Source: Methylophilus medardensis (GTDB taxonomy: Bacteria > Pseudomonadota > Gammaproteobacteria > Burkholderiales > Methylophilaceae). Taken from it: a DNA stretch of 64,000 bases. Both the position numbers and the translations under genes were made by a program. The stretch is taken from assembly GCF_006363915.1 (NCBI RefSeq), contig NZ_CP040946.1, one strand, 5' to 3'. The first letter of the stretch is position 1, and every line of letters begins with the position of its first letter. Under the pieces are notes generated by a model. It was not told the origin of the DNA, searched no databases, and saw only the letters and a list, made by a program, of their open reading frames with translations. Below, piece by piece: positions 33,225-42,745 of this stretch.

Positions 33225-35987
33225 TTAGTGGGCACTTTCCCAATTGTTGCCGGTGCCTACTTCGGCCAACAGTGGCACATCGAGCGTGGCGACGCCTTGC
33301 ATGAGTATCGGCAGTTGTGCCTGCACCAATGCGAGCTCTTGGTCTGGGACTTCTAGCACCAGTTCATCGTGTACCTGCATGATCAGTTTTGATTGTAGCT
33401 TTTCCGCTGTCAGCCACTGGTGCACTGCAATCATGGCCAATTTGATCAAGTCAGCGGCCGTGCCCTGCATAGGGGCATTGATCGCAGCACGTTCGGCGCC
33501 GTTGCGTCTTTGAACATTGGCACTATTGATCTCGGGCACCCACAATCGCCGGCCGAAAATGGTTTCCACATAGCCTTGGCGTTTCGCCAGCTCGCGCGTG
33601 TCGCTCATGTATTGGCGTACGCCCGGATAACGGGCAAAGTAGCGTTCGATGTAATTGGCTGCGGCGCTGCGCTCAATATTGAGGTTTTGTGCGAGGCCGA
33701 ATGCACTCATGCCATAAATCAAACCAAAATTAATCACTTTGGCATAGCGGCGCTGCTCATTGTCGACGGCTGTGCGCTCTACGCCAAAAATTTCAGCGGC
33801 AGTCGCGCGATGAATATCTTCATTGTTGGCAAATGCCCGCAACATGCCTGCATCTTGCGATAAGTGCGCCATGATGCGTAATTCAATTTGTGAGTAGTCG
33901 GCAGACACAATGTGCGCCCCCGGCGGCGCGATAAAAGCTTCGCGGATACGGCGGCCTTCGGCAGTGCGCACCGGAATGTTTTGCAGGTTAGGGTCTGCGC
34001 TCGCCAGACGGCCTGTAATGGCTACTGCCTGATTGTAGTTGGTATGCACGCGCCCGGTCTGCGGATTGATCATTTTAGGCAGTTTGTCGGTATACGTCGA
34101 CTTCAGCTTTGCCAGGCTCCGATGTTCAAGAATGACTTTTGGTAAGGGGTAGTCCAGCGCCAGTTCTTGTAAAACATCTTCGTCAGTAGAAGGCGCACCA
34201 GAAGGGGTCTTTTTCAGCGGTTTGATGCCCAGTTTACCAAACAGGATTTCTTGCAATTGTTTGGGGCTGCCGAGGTTGAAAGGTTGCCCAGCCAGTTCAA
34301 AAGCCTGTTTTTCAATTTCCATCAAGCGCAGGCCGATTTCATTGCTTTGGCGCTGAAGCATGTGGCTATCAATGAACACGCCATTGCGCTCCATGTGTTG
34401 CAGTACCAACATGCTAGGTAGCTCAATCTTTTCATAAATAAACAGCAGTTTGTCGGAGACGCTCACTTGCGGGTAAAGGGCCTGATGCAGCTGCAAAGTA
34501 ATATCCGCATCCTCTGCAGCGTATTCTGCCGCTTGCTCAACGGTGACCTGACTAAAATTGACTTGTTTGGCCCCTTTGCCAGCGACGGCTTCATAGGGGA
34601 TGGGCGCAATGCCCAAGTGGCGTTCGCTGAGTTCGTCCATGCCATGGCCTTTGTGGCTCTCAAACACATAGGACTCTAACAAGGTGTCATGTGCCACACC
34701 ACGCAGTTGAATGTCATGATTGGCCAGCACATGCATGTCATATTTGAGGTTTTGGCCCACTTTTTTGATCGCCGCATTTTCTAAAATGGGCTTCAGTTTG
34801 CTGAGCGTGCCCTCTAAAGACAATTGCGTCGGCGCATCAAAATAGTCGTGCCGCAACGGGACATACGCGGCCTCCCCCGGCGTGACGCTAAACGATACGC
34901 CAACAATACGGGCCTGCATGGCATCGAGTGAGGTGGTCTCGGTATCAAAACACATGAGCTCGGCCTGTTGCAGTTTTAACAGCCACTGATCCAGCGCCTC
35001 TTCAGTGACGACGGTCTGGTACAGACGACGTGTATCTGGAGTGTAGAGCTGCTGGGGCGCGCTTGCTTGTGGCCCAGGCGCCGTAGGGCTGGACCCTGAT
35101 GTCGCGTCGGCAGGCCCGTCTGCGAGTTTATCTAAATCGCGCTTCCAGCTTCTAAACTCAAAATGGTCGAATAATGCCAGCAGCTTCGCTTTGTCGGGTG
35201 GTTGTGCAATCAGTGCGTCAAAATGCTCGCAGAGTCCTATGTCACAACGGATGGTAATCAATTCTCGTGCGGTTGGCAGCCAAGGTAAGGCTTTGCGCAG
35301 GTTTTCACCCACCACGCCTTTGATTTGGTCGGCATGCGCGACGATGTTATCGAGTGAGCCATATTCCGTCAGCCATTTAATCGCGGTTTTCGGCCCCACT
35401 TTTTCTACGCCGGGGACATTGTCCGCGGTGTCGCCGACCAAGGTCAGGTAGTCGATCATTTGAGTCGGGGGTACGCCAAATTTCTGTTCTACCCCCGCCA
35501 CATCCAGCACATCATCGGTTTTGCGAAAAGCATCGCGCATGGTGTTCACCACGGTGATATGCGCATTCACCAGTTGCGTGATATCTTTGTCGCCGGTTGA
35601 GATGATGGTCTTAATGCCTTCTTTTTCAGCCTGCTTGGCCAAGGCGCCAATCACGTCATCCGCTTCAACGCCTTCTTCAATAATCAGCGGCCAGCCCATG
35701 GCCCGGATCGTTTCATACAGCGGCTCAATTTGCACCCGCAAATCATCCGGCATGCTGGCGCGGTTCGCCTTGTATTCAGGGTATAAATCATCTCTAAAAG
35801 TTTTGCCTTTGGCATCAAATACACAGGCACTGTACTCGGCAGGGTAGTCTTTGTGCAGCCGGCGCAGCATATTGAGCACCCCTTGAATGGCGCCAACCGG
35901 CTCATTGGCCGAGTTACGCAAATCCGGCATGGCGTGAAACGCCCGATACAAGTAACTGGAACCATCTACCAGAAGCAAGGTTTTCAT
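33225..35987 (-). CDS. polA: DNA polymerase I
   Basis: A 920-residue three-domain polymerase. The N-terminal 5'-3' exonuclease (1-290) has LLLVDGSSYLYRAFHA, FDAKGKTFRDDLYPEYKANR and STGDKDITQLV. The proofreading domain has an intact CFDTETTSLDAMQ motif, so the 3'-5' exonuclease should be active. The polymerase domain has SADYSQIELRIMAHLS (motif A), RRYAKVINFGLIYGMSAFGLAQ (O helix, motif B) and IMQVHDELVLEVP (motif C). It fills gaps after Okazaki-primer removal and excision repair. Divergent from the LOG-family gene. Confidence 0.98.
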   Translation of the reverse strand: MKTLLLVDGSSYLYRAFHAMPDLRNSANEPVGAIQGVLNMLRRLHKDYPAEYSACVFDAKGKTFRDDLYPEYKANRASMPDDLRVQIEPLYETIRAMGWPLIIEEGVEADDVIGALAKQAEKEGIKTIISTGDKDITQLVNAHITVVNTMRDAFRKTDDVLDVAGVEQKFGVPPTQMIDYLTLVGDTADNVPGVEKVGPKTAIKWLTEYGSLDNIVAHADQIKGVVGENLRKALPWLPTARELITIRCDIGLCEHFDALIAQPPDKAKLLALFDHFEFRSWKRDLDKLADGPADATSGSSPTAPGPQASAPQQLYTPDTRRLYQTVVTEEALDQWLLKLQQAELMCFDTETTSLDAMQARIVGVSFSVTPGEAAYVPLRHDYFDAPTQLSLEGTLSKLKPILENAAIKKVGQNLKYDMHVLANHDIQLRGVAHDTLLESYVFESHKGHGMDELSERHLGIAPIPYEAVAGKGAKQVNFSQVTVEQAAEYAAEDADITLQLHQALYPQVSVSDKLLFIYEKIELPSMLVLQHMERNGVFIDSHMLQRQSNEIGLRLMEIEKQAFELAGQPFNLGSPKQLQEILFGKLGIKPLKKTPSGAPSTDEDVLQELALDYPLPKVILEHRSLAKLKSTYTDKLPKMINPQTGRVHTNYNQAVAITGRLASADPNLQNIPVRTAEGRRIREAFIAPPGAHIVSADYSQIELRIMAHLSQDAGMLRAFANNEDIHRATAAEIFGVERTAVDNEQRRYAKVINFGLIYGMSAFGLAQNLNIERSAAANYIERYFARYPGVRQYMSDTRELAKRQGYVETIFGRRLWVPEINSANVQRRNGAERAAINAPMQGTAADLIKLAMIAVHQWLTAEKLQSKLIMQVHDELVLEVPDQELALVQAQLPILMQGVATLDVPLLAEVGTGNNWESAH

Positions 35988-36082
35988 AGTGCGATCTCAT
36001 GAGTCAAATCAATGGCGTATTTTACGCATTTCAAAGCGACTTCATGTACACTAATTTGGTTTGTACGATGAAGGACTGAAGA

Positions 36083-36808
36083 ATGCATAACCGCAAGCTG
36101 CCTACCATGGTCGAGCCTGAGCTGCTCAATGGGGATGACGCTAACCATGAATCCTGGCATGCCTTTGAAATCATGGCGGAATTTGTCGGGGCCACCGAGA
36201 ACCTCAAGGCGATTACGCCAGCGGTTTCAATTTTTGGCAGTGCCCGCACCAAGCCAGATCACCCGTATTATCAGCGCACCGAAGAAATTGCCCGTTTGCT
36301 GTCCGATTCTGGCTTTAGTGTTATTTCTGGCGGCGGTCCCGGCATTATGGAGGCAGCCAATAAGGGCGCATACCCCGGTCGAGGCGCGAGCGTAGGTTTG
36401 AATATCAGGCTCCCTTTTGAACAGCATGGCAATCCATACCAAGACATCGGCATCAGTTTTAAGTACTTTTTTATGCGCAAAGTCATGTTCGTCAAATATG
36501 CGAGTGCCTTTGTGGTGATGCCAGGCGGTTTTGGCACGCTGGATGAGTTGATGGAAGCCATTACGCTGGTCCAAACTGGCAAGAGTCGCAAAATCCCGAT
36601 TATTCTGGTGGGTACGCAGTTTTGGACCGGCTTGGTCGATTGGTTACGCAATACGCTGGTGGCAGAAGGCATGGCCTCACCCGCGGACATGGATTTGATT
36701 CAGATGATTGATGAGCCGCAACAGATCGTCGATGCGATTTTTAAACATTATGAAACCACAGGTTTTGAGCTGACCGCAGCCGAACGTAAATTACAACTTT
36801 ATTTGTAA
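36083..36808 (+). CDS. TIGR00730/LOG-family Rossmann-fold protein
   Basis: A 241-residue protein with the lysine-decarboxylase-like fold of LOG (cytokinin riboside 5'-monophosphate phosphoribohydrolase). The two family motifs are clear: SGGGPGIMEAANKGAYPGRG for phosphoribosyl binding and MPGGFGTLDELMEAITLVQTGK, the PGGxGTxxE active-site loop. In bacteria these enzymes cleave nucleoside 5'-monophosphates into base and ribose phosphate; older annotation as lysine decarboxylase is wrong. An N-terminal extension of about 45 residues precedes the fold. Single gene. Confidence 0.92.
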   Translation: MHNRKLPTMVEPELLNGDDANHESWHAFEIMAEFVGATENLKAITPAVSIFGSARTKPDHPYYQRTEEIARLLSDSGFSVISGGGPGIMEAANKGAYPGRGASVGLNIRLPFEQHGNPYQDIGISFKYFFMRKVMFVKYASAFVVMPGGFGTLDELMEAITLVQTGKSRKIPIILVGTQFWTGLVDWLRNTLVAEGMASPADMDLIQMIDEPQQIVDAIFKHYETTGFELTAAERKLQLYL

Positions 36809-36926
36809 GGCCCGCCTTTTGCCAGCCCACCCGCGGCTGCGCAGGCATCTAAGTTTATTATGTATGCAGTTACCGCCAGCGCGTGGGTTTTTGCTAGAAT
36901 AGTCAACACTGACTAAGGAGTGCTCC

Positions 36927-37271
36927 ATGCGTGATGTTTTCCGTTTATTGCTGGCCGGTATCTGTTTTGCCGCTGTTGCAATGCCAGTATGGGCTGCCGC
37001 CCCCAAAGATGCCGAGTTGCTAGAGGAGGTTCCTTCCCCGCCAAAAGTGATCGAAGGCCAACCGATTGACCAGCCGAGTGTGAGCAAGCGCAAAGATGGC
37101 GAAAATGAGATTGAAGAATTCAGTCTCAATGGCGAAGTCTACATGGTCAAAGTGACCCCGCCGAGTGGTAAATCCTACTTCTTGCACCGCGAGGATCGCA
37201 ATGGCGACTGGGTGAATGACGGCCCGACCCGCCCACTATCCGTGCCTAAATGGATTCTGTTCCGCTTCTAA
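36927..37271 (+). CDS. DUF2782 domain secreted protein
   Basis: A 114-residue protein with a signal peptide (residues 1-24, ending MPVWA|AAP). The conserved DUF2782 core contains EFSLNGEVYMVKVTPPSGKSYFL, a short two-strand unit, and ends in the family pattern PKWILFRF. The function is not known. Genes of this family lie beside polA and thrB in many betaproteobacteria, as here. Confidence 0.9.
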   Translation: MRDVFRLLLAGICFAAVAMPVWAAAPKDAELLEEVPSPPKVIEGQPIDQPSVSKRKDGENEIEEFSLNGEVYMVKVTPPSGKSYFLHREDRNGDWVNDGPTRPLSVPKWILFRF

Positions 37272-37311
37272 TGATAATTACCTGCCTTGACTGCGCAGGT
37301 TTGTGAATGAC

Positions 37312-38241
37312 ATGTCTGTTTTTACCACTCTGAGTTTGGATGAAGTGCGCCAGTGGCTGGCGCCTTTTAATGTAGGTGAGTTGCATACCTTACGTGGTAT
37401 TGCTGCCGGTATCACCAATACCAATTATTTTGTTGAGACCAGTCAAGCGCGTTTTGTGCTCACTGTGTTTGAAAAGAATGATTTTGATGAGCTGCCGTAT
37501 TTTGTGCGTCTAATGACCCATTTGTCGCACCATGGCATCTTGTGTCCGACGCCGATTGTGGATGCTGCCGGGATCGCCTTGCAACGCATTCATGGCAAGC
37601 CTGCCCTGATGGTGAGCTGCCTCAAAGGCACAGACGTCAGTCAACCCAATTTAACCCAAATTGAAGCCGTGGCCCAAACCTTGGCACGCATGCATGTTGC
37701 CAGCGCAGACTTTCATGAGCAATCGCACAATCAGCGTGGCCAAGGCTGGCGTGTGATGACGGCACAGCAAGTCATGCCAAAATTAGCACCGGTACAGCAG
37801 CATTTGTTGCAAGAGGAGCTAGATTTTCAGCATGGCTTAGATTTGTCAGGTCTGCCGCATGGGGTGATTCATGGCGATTTGTTCCGCGACAACGTGTTGT
37901 TTGATGGGGACGCGCTGGGCGGATTTATTGATTTTTATTATGCTTGCCACGATGTGCTGGCTTACGATGTGGCGATTGCCGTCAATGAATGGTGCGTGGA
38001 TGCTGCTACCGGCATGTTCGTCGATGACAAGTTGGCGACCTTCATGAATGCTTACCAATCCGTGCGGCCATTTACTGCGGTCGAAAAGAGCGCTTGGCCT
38101 GCCTTATTGCGGCGCGCTGCCTTGCGCTTTTGGCTATCTCGTTTGTATGATTTTTATTATCCGGTGGCCGGTGAGTTGACACATGCCAAAGATCCGGCGC
38201 ATTTCGAGCGGGTCCTGCTCAACCGTAAAGTTTTAACTTAA
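37312..38241 (+). CDS. thrB: Homoserine kinase
   Basis: ThrB of this type phosphorylates homoserine on the way to threonine. It has the aminoglycoside-phosphotransferase/choline-kinase fold, unlike the GHMP-type E. coli ThrB. Diagnostic segments are GIAAGITNTNYFVET (nucleotide loop), RFVLTVFE, HGDLFRDNVLFDG with the catalytic aspartate and asparagine, and GFIDFYYACHDVLAYDVAI with the metal-binding aspartate. The ATG at 37312 is taken as start (309 residues); one at 37303 is possible. It follows the DUF2782 gene by about 40 bases. Confidence 0.95.
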   Translation: MSVFTTLSLDEVRQWLAPFNVGELHTLRGIAAGITNTNYFVETSQARFVLTVFEKNDFDELPYFVRLMTHLSHHGILCPTPIVDAAGIALQRIHGKPALMVSCLKGTDVSQPNLTQIEAVAQTLARMHVASADFHEQSHNQRGQGWRVMTAQQVMPKLAPVQQHLLQEELDFQHGLDLSGLPHGVIHGDLFRDNVLFDGDALGGFIDFYYACHDVLAYDVAIAVNEWCVDAATGMFVDDKLATFMNAYQSVRPFTAVEKSAWPALLRRAALRFWLSRLYDFYYPVAGELTHAKDPAHFERVLLNRKVLT

Positions 38242-38267
38242 CAATTTAAGCGATCAAAGGGAAACAC

Positions 38268-39053
38268 ATGACCGAAACCGGGAGCCAGCGCGGGGTACGC
38301 TGGGTGAAAGAAAGCCTGGCCTTGTTCCGCACACAGCCGCACGTTTGGATGTTGTGTTCACTGGCCTATATCGTGATTTTCATGGTATTGCCTTCATTGC
38401 CTTTTTTAGGCTTTTTGGGGTTGATTTCGGTGGTGATCTGGCCGGTGTGTATGGCACTGGTGGTCATGCTGTATCGACAGGTCGATTTGCAAGGGCACAT
38501 GGTGCCGAACGAGATTTGGCAACAGTTGCAACGCCATTTCAAGCCATTGGCCTTGCTGGGCGCTAGTTGTTTAGTGTATGCCGTGTTAGCCACCTATTTG
38601 CTCAGTAGCGAGCTTGCTTCACTTATTTCGCACGCGCCCACCAAGGCAGGCATGACCGAGTCACAAATGACGCTATTTCTGGAGAATACCTTGTCGTTTA
38701 TCGTGAAGGTGTTGCTGCTGCTGTTGCCGTTGTTTATTGCCACCTGGTTTTCGCCGATGCTCATCGCTTTGAATGGATACCCTTTGTTGAAAGCCATTAA
38801 GTCGAGTATTGCCGGTATGTTGCAATACACGGTGCCGATGGGGGTTTCTTGGTTGGTGATGACCGTTGGTATGCTGCTGGTCATGCTTGCGTTGGGCCTG
38901 GTGATTGGCGTGCTCGGCGCATTGATACCAATGCTGGCGCAATTACTCATGCCATTGCTGGTGTTTGCCGCACTGCTGGTGATTAACGCCTTGATGTTTG
39001 CATTTCAATATATCAGCTACAAAGACGTTTTTCGCGCAGCGCCTCAGGTCTAA
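38268..39053 (+). CDS. BPSS1780-family membrane protein
   Basis: A 261-residue inner-membrane protein with about six hydrophobic segments. The N-terminal GVRWVKESLALFRTQPHVWMLCSL and the following PFLGFLGLISVVIWPVCMALVVMLYRQVDLQG are hallmark segments of the betaproteobacterial BPSS1780 family, whose function is unknown. AAAGGGA precedes the ATG. It follows thrB by 26 bases and probably ends that transcript. Confidence 0.85.
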   Translation: MTETGSQRGVRWVKESLALFRTQPHVWMLCSLAYIVIFMVLPSLPFLGFLGLISVVIWPVCMALVVMLYRQVDLQGHMVPNEIWQQLQRHFKPLALLGASCLVYAVLATYLLSSELASLISHAPTKAGMTESQMTLFLENTLSFIVKVLLLLLPLFIATWFSPMLIALNGYPLLKAIKSSIAGMLQYTVPMGVSWLVMTVGMLLVMLALGLVIGVLGALIPMLAQLLMPLLVFAALLVINALMFAFQYISYKDVFRAAPQV

Positions 39054-39078
39054 CCCGACGACTTACTAACCATGGTGC

Positions 39079-40845
39079 TTATTTGCGGCGCTCGGTAAAC
39101 AGGCTGTTGCCGATGGTTTTTTTGGCCTGTTTTTTTGCATTGCTCATGGCGCCAGCTACTTCATGATGGCTGGCGAAGTGATCTGCAAACGCGCGCACGG
39201 CACCAATCGATAAACTACCAAACGGGTAGAAGTGTTCATTGCCTAATCTATCTTCAATCCGAATGCCCCCGGATTGCACGTCTTTCAAGTCATAAAAATC
39301 TGGCATTACTTTGGCGATGGTCTCCAAAATGTCATGACAAATGGCCTCCCACTGCGCACTCTGAAAAATCAACACAAAGTCGTCGCCACCAATGTGGCCG
39401 ACAAAATCCTGTTCAGGGTCGACCATGCTGCTTAACAATCGTCCAACAAACTGAATGACTTCATCGCCCCGTCGGTAGCCATACGCGTCATTAAATGGTT
39501 TGAAATGGTCTAAATCACAATAGCAGGCCACAAAAGGGATCCGTCGCTCCAGCAACTTATCAATGTGCGCATTGATGGGCACATTGCCCGGCAATAGGGT
39601 GAGCGGGTTGGCATAACGCGCCGCATGGATTTGCATATTGGTCACCTCGCGCAACAACGCATGGCCACTGCCCATGCCCACATAGCGCTCGCCGTCTATA
39701 ATCACAAAGCCGTTTAATAAGTATTTGGGATCTGCTGCCAGAATCAACTCGCTCAATGCCAGAATGGTCATGTCTTTTTGCACCATCAGGCATTGGGTGT
39801 CCATAAAAGTCGTGCAAGACTTTTTGCCATGCAGCTCTTTTTGATAGCGGCGCGCAAAACGGTCTATGGTGTCATAACGGCTAATGAGCCCCAGCGGTTT
39901 GCCATGCTGGTTAATCACCGGGATCGAGTTCAGGCTGCGGTCACTGTTAAACCAGTTGTAGACCTCTTCATTGCTCATGCTTGGTAGGGCGGCAGTTTGA
40001 TAACTGGTGAGGCCAGTCACAGTCGCCTGTTTGAATGCCGGGCTTTGCTGGTCAACAAACAAGCGCACAATATTTTTATTCAGCAGATGATTCACTTCCT
40101 CGGTCAGCGCATATTGAAACTTCGGGAAAGGTCGTCCAAATAAATACCCTTGAGCGAAATCCACTTTTAAATCTTTGATCACCGCCAACTCTTCTTTGGT
40201 TTCAACCCCCTCGGCAATCGTCAATGTGTTGGATTCAACGGCTATTTTTTGAATGCCGCGCACAAACTCCAATTTGATCGGATCATTGTGAATATTCGCA
40301 ATAAAATGCTTATCGATTTTGACATATTCGGGCGATAACTCTGACCACAAACGCAGGCCTGAGGTGCCTTCGCCCAAGTCATCCAGCGCAATCTTAAAGC
40401 CCATGCTTTTAAAGCGCATAATCGCATCGCGCAAGGTGGCGTAGTCGCGGATGGTAGAACTCTCGGTGATTTCAATCACGATGTCGCTCGGTTGAATCCC
40501 GCTCTGTGCAAGTTGGTTTAATCCAAAGGACAAATGCCCTTCGCTTAACAGTAAACAATCCGGACTAAAGTTTACAAACAGTGGATGCGTTCGCTCGGTG
40601 CGGCTGTATTCATTAAAAATCACCTCGCGCGCGGCATACTCCATCTCAAGATTCAAGCCGCAAAGACTGGCGGCATTAAATAACGCGATTGGCGCGTGCA
40701 GCCTCGACTCCACTGGGCCGCGGATCAGCGCCTCGTGCGCAAACACGCGCGCTTGTTTCATATCGATAATGGGTTGGAAAAGAGGCAACAGATTGCGCTG
40801 CGCCAAGATGGCTTCAACTTCGCGTTGGGGAGGGCTGTATATCAT
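39079..40845 (-). CDS. c-di-GMP turnover protein, EAL-CBS-CBS-GGDEF architecture
   Basis: A 588-residue cytoplasmic protein without membrane segments. The N-terminal EAL phosphodiesterase domain (about 15-250) keeps the catalytic set: EALIRG (E38-L40), the Asn in VNFSPD, EITESS, DDLGEG, KIDKHF and EGVET, so it is probably active. A CBS pair follows (about 275-400), with a SLNSIPVINQHGKPLGLISR segment. Such modules often bind adenine nucleotides. The C-terminal GGDEF-type domain carries HIGGDDFVLIFQ; GGDDF in place of GGDEF is a conservative variant that may or may not be catalytic. The likely net activity is c-di-GMP hydrolysis gated by nucleotide binding. It lies 5 kb before mshE, a predicted c-di-GMP-binding ATPase. 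Confidence 0.9.
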   Translation of the reverse strand: MIYSPPQREVEAILAQRNLLPLFQPIIDMKQARVFAHEALIRGPVESRLHAPIALFNAASLCGLNLEMEYAAREVIFNEYSRTERTHPLFVNFSPDCLLLSEGHLSFGLNQLAQSGIQPSDIVIEITESSTIRDYATLRDAIMRFKSMGFKIALDDLGEGTSGLRLWSELSPEYVKIDKHFIANIHNDPIKLEFVRGIQKIAVESNTLTIAEGVETKEELAVIKDLKVDFAQGYLFGRPFPKFQYALTEEVNHLLNKNIVRLFVDQQSPAFKQATVTGLTSYQTAALPSMSNEEVYNWFNSDRSLNSIPVINQHGKPLGLISRYDTIDRFARRYQKELHGKKSCTTFMDTQCLMVQKDMTILALSELILAADPKYLLNGFVIIDGERYVGMGSGHALLREVTNMQIHAARYANPLTLLPGNVPINAHIDKLLERRIPFVACYCDLDHFKPFNDAYGYRRGDEVIQFVGRLLSSMVDPEQDFVGHIGGDDFVLIFQSAQWEAICHDILETIAKVMPDFYDLKDVQSGGIRIEDRLGNEHFYPFGSLSIGAVRAFADHFASHHEVAGAMSNAKKQAKKTIGNSLFTERRK

Positions 40846-40933
40846 GCAAGCAGTATCGACTGCTTACATGGATTCTGAATGCGAATTCGGATGAAATATT
40901 TATGACATCTCTAAGATGTTTGGCCGATGCATG

Positions 40934-42745
40934 TTAAAGCGAACGCTTCAATGGTGGGGTGTCCGCCTGTAAGAGCAGCGCGTTTAAAAGCGCTAAGTTA
41001 TCCGCAGGTAACTGCGCGATATCTTGCTCAAGACGATCACCCGCCATGCGGCGTAATGATCGTAGAAGTTGCAGCGCTTCAGGGTGGCGATGATTCATTT
41101 CTAGCAACACCACTAGGTTGAGGCAGGGGCGACGCAGAGGAATGAACTGAGCCGCTCTTTCAGCAATTGATAGTTGTATGTCAGCTTGCGCAGTATTCGG
41201 CACAAGATAAGTGGCTAATACAAGGTCACCGTAGGGGGATAATAGTGAATGATCGCTTACCCAGAGCATCTCTTCCACCAGCGTTTGCTTTTCGGACGAT
41301 GACATTTCTGTTTGGCTTGCAATATGAATCTGTCGCTCAAGTTTTTGATAGGCTATTTGCATCAGTGTCAGTTGTACGAGGCCATATATGAATGCTGCCG
41401 CAAATGTCAGTTTCAGCGATGCCTTCGCCGCGTTGGAAAGATGGCTTAGTTTGATCTCGCTAAACTCACCCACGCCCAATAAAAATGCACAAATGCCCAG
41501 AAAGTAGCTGTACCACAATGGATACTCAAGCTGACTGTGTATCCCCAAAATAGCCAGAATGCCAAGAAGCCAAATGGTCTCAGGGTCGCGGCTGCGCTGT
41601 TTGAAAAAGGGCAATATCCATAATATTAGGCCTGCAAAAACGATGATTAGGCCGACTAAGCCCACCTCAGTGAGAAGGTGTAAAAAAAGATTGTGTGCAT
41701 GCTCAAAGAACATATGTGCATGATTGATGGTCGGCAAGTCTGCGGTTACAAAAGTTTGCCATCTTATCTGGCCAATGCCCATGCCCAGCAGTGGTGATTG
41801 ATTGAACAGCGCAAGACTAGTTTGCCAGAATTGCCATCGCAATGAAGCGGAGGGATTGATCACAGCTTCCATCGCTCTTGCTACCGGCGTATGGATGAAT
41901 GCCTGCGGGAGAAAAGTGGTGAGTACAATCTGTAAGATGACAAACGTCGGGATCAGGATCAGGCTCAATCTGAATAGTGTTATAGCTGTATCAGGGCTCT
42001 CGGTTTCTGAGCTTGGTTGACGCTGCCTGACCCAGCACAGCATCGCGATTGCGATCAGATAGAGTAAAGAACTGCGCGATCCAGAGAGCGAGAGCAGGCA
42101 CAGCCCTGTTAACAAACCAATGATTAGCCAAGTCCGATTACACGCGTGGCGACTATATAAGTATATGAGTGAACACATTGCTAACGCGGTAATATTCGCA
42201 AAATGGTTACTCTGACCAAGCATGCCATAGCTGGTTAAATGCGGGATGAGTTTAGCAAGATTTAGTGTTTGCAGGATTTCGAATTGCAGTAGTAGTTGTA
42301 ATACCACAAATACACTATTGATCGCAGCCGCTAGTACCAGCGCCCAAGCAAGTGTTGTTACCACTGATTTTAGACCGAGAGACTTCCTCAAATGCCATCC
42401 AAGCAGGGTTAGAAAAAATGCCCATGATACATAGGCTTCTATCAGCGATACATTCGGCGACGCAGGATGCATTTGAAAGAGCATTTGTAGCTGTATCGTG
42501 AGCAACAACCCAAGAAAAATGAAGCTAGCGCGCGGAATCGAAGATTGCCAAAAATGCTTAGTCAGCAAGGGTGAGAGCGCTAACAACCCGCATAACGCTG
42601 CAATCCATTCTCCATAAAAATTAGGAATGGGTACTTGATGATAAGCCGTGATCATGGGCAGGCAGAACATCGCAGCGATCAGTGCAAGACTCATGCGCGG
42701 AACAGATGATGCCATCCCAAGATACATGGCTGCTCGCGCGTGCAC
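40934..42745 (-). CDS. PglL/O-antigen-ligase-family O-oligosaccharyltransferase
   Basis: A 603-residue integral membrane protein with about 11-12 helices. A large loop near residues 330-365 contains the Wzy_C signature HAHMFFEHAHNLFLHLLTEVGL, with the H-N-x-F-L-H motif of WaaL/PglL enzymes. A C-terminal soluble tail of about 130 residues resembles the Wzy_C_2 domain typical of the PglL subgroup, which transfers glycans to pilins on the periplasmic side. A GTG start at 42745 overlaps the uvrD stop (TAGTG); an ATG at 42727 is an alternative. Location 3 kb from a pilus locus favours pilin glycosylation over lipopolysaccharide ligation, but this is inference. Confidence 0.8.
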   Translation of the reverse strand: MHARAAMYLGMASSVPRMSLALIAAMFCLPMITAYHQVPIPNFYGEWIAALCGLLALSPLLTKHFWQSSIPRASFIFLGLLLTIQLQMLFQMHPASPNVSLIEAYVSWAFFLTLLGWHLRKSLGLKSVVTTLAWALVLAAAINSVFVVLQLLLQFEILQTLNLAKLIPHLTSYGMLGQSNHFANITALAMCSLIYLYSRHACNRTWLIIGLLTGLCLLSLSGSRSSLLYLIAIAMLCWVRQRQPSSETESPDTAITLFRLSLILIPTFVILQIVLTTFLPQAFIHTPVARAMEAVINPSASLRWQFWQTSLALFNQSPLLGMGIGQIRWQTFVTADLPTINHAHMFFEHAHNLFLHLLTEVGLVGLIIVFAGLILWILPFFKQRSRDPETIWLLGILAILGIHSQLEYPLWYSYFLGICAFLLGVGEFSEIKLSHLSNAAKASLKLTFAAAFIYGLVQLTLMQIAYQKLERQIHIASQTEMSSSEKQTLVEEMLWVSDHSLLSPYGDLVLATYLVPNTAQADIQLSIAERAAQFIPLRRPCLNLVVLLEMNHRHPEALQLLRSLRRMAGDRLEQDIAQLPADNLALLNALLLQADTPPLKRSL

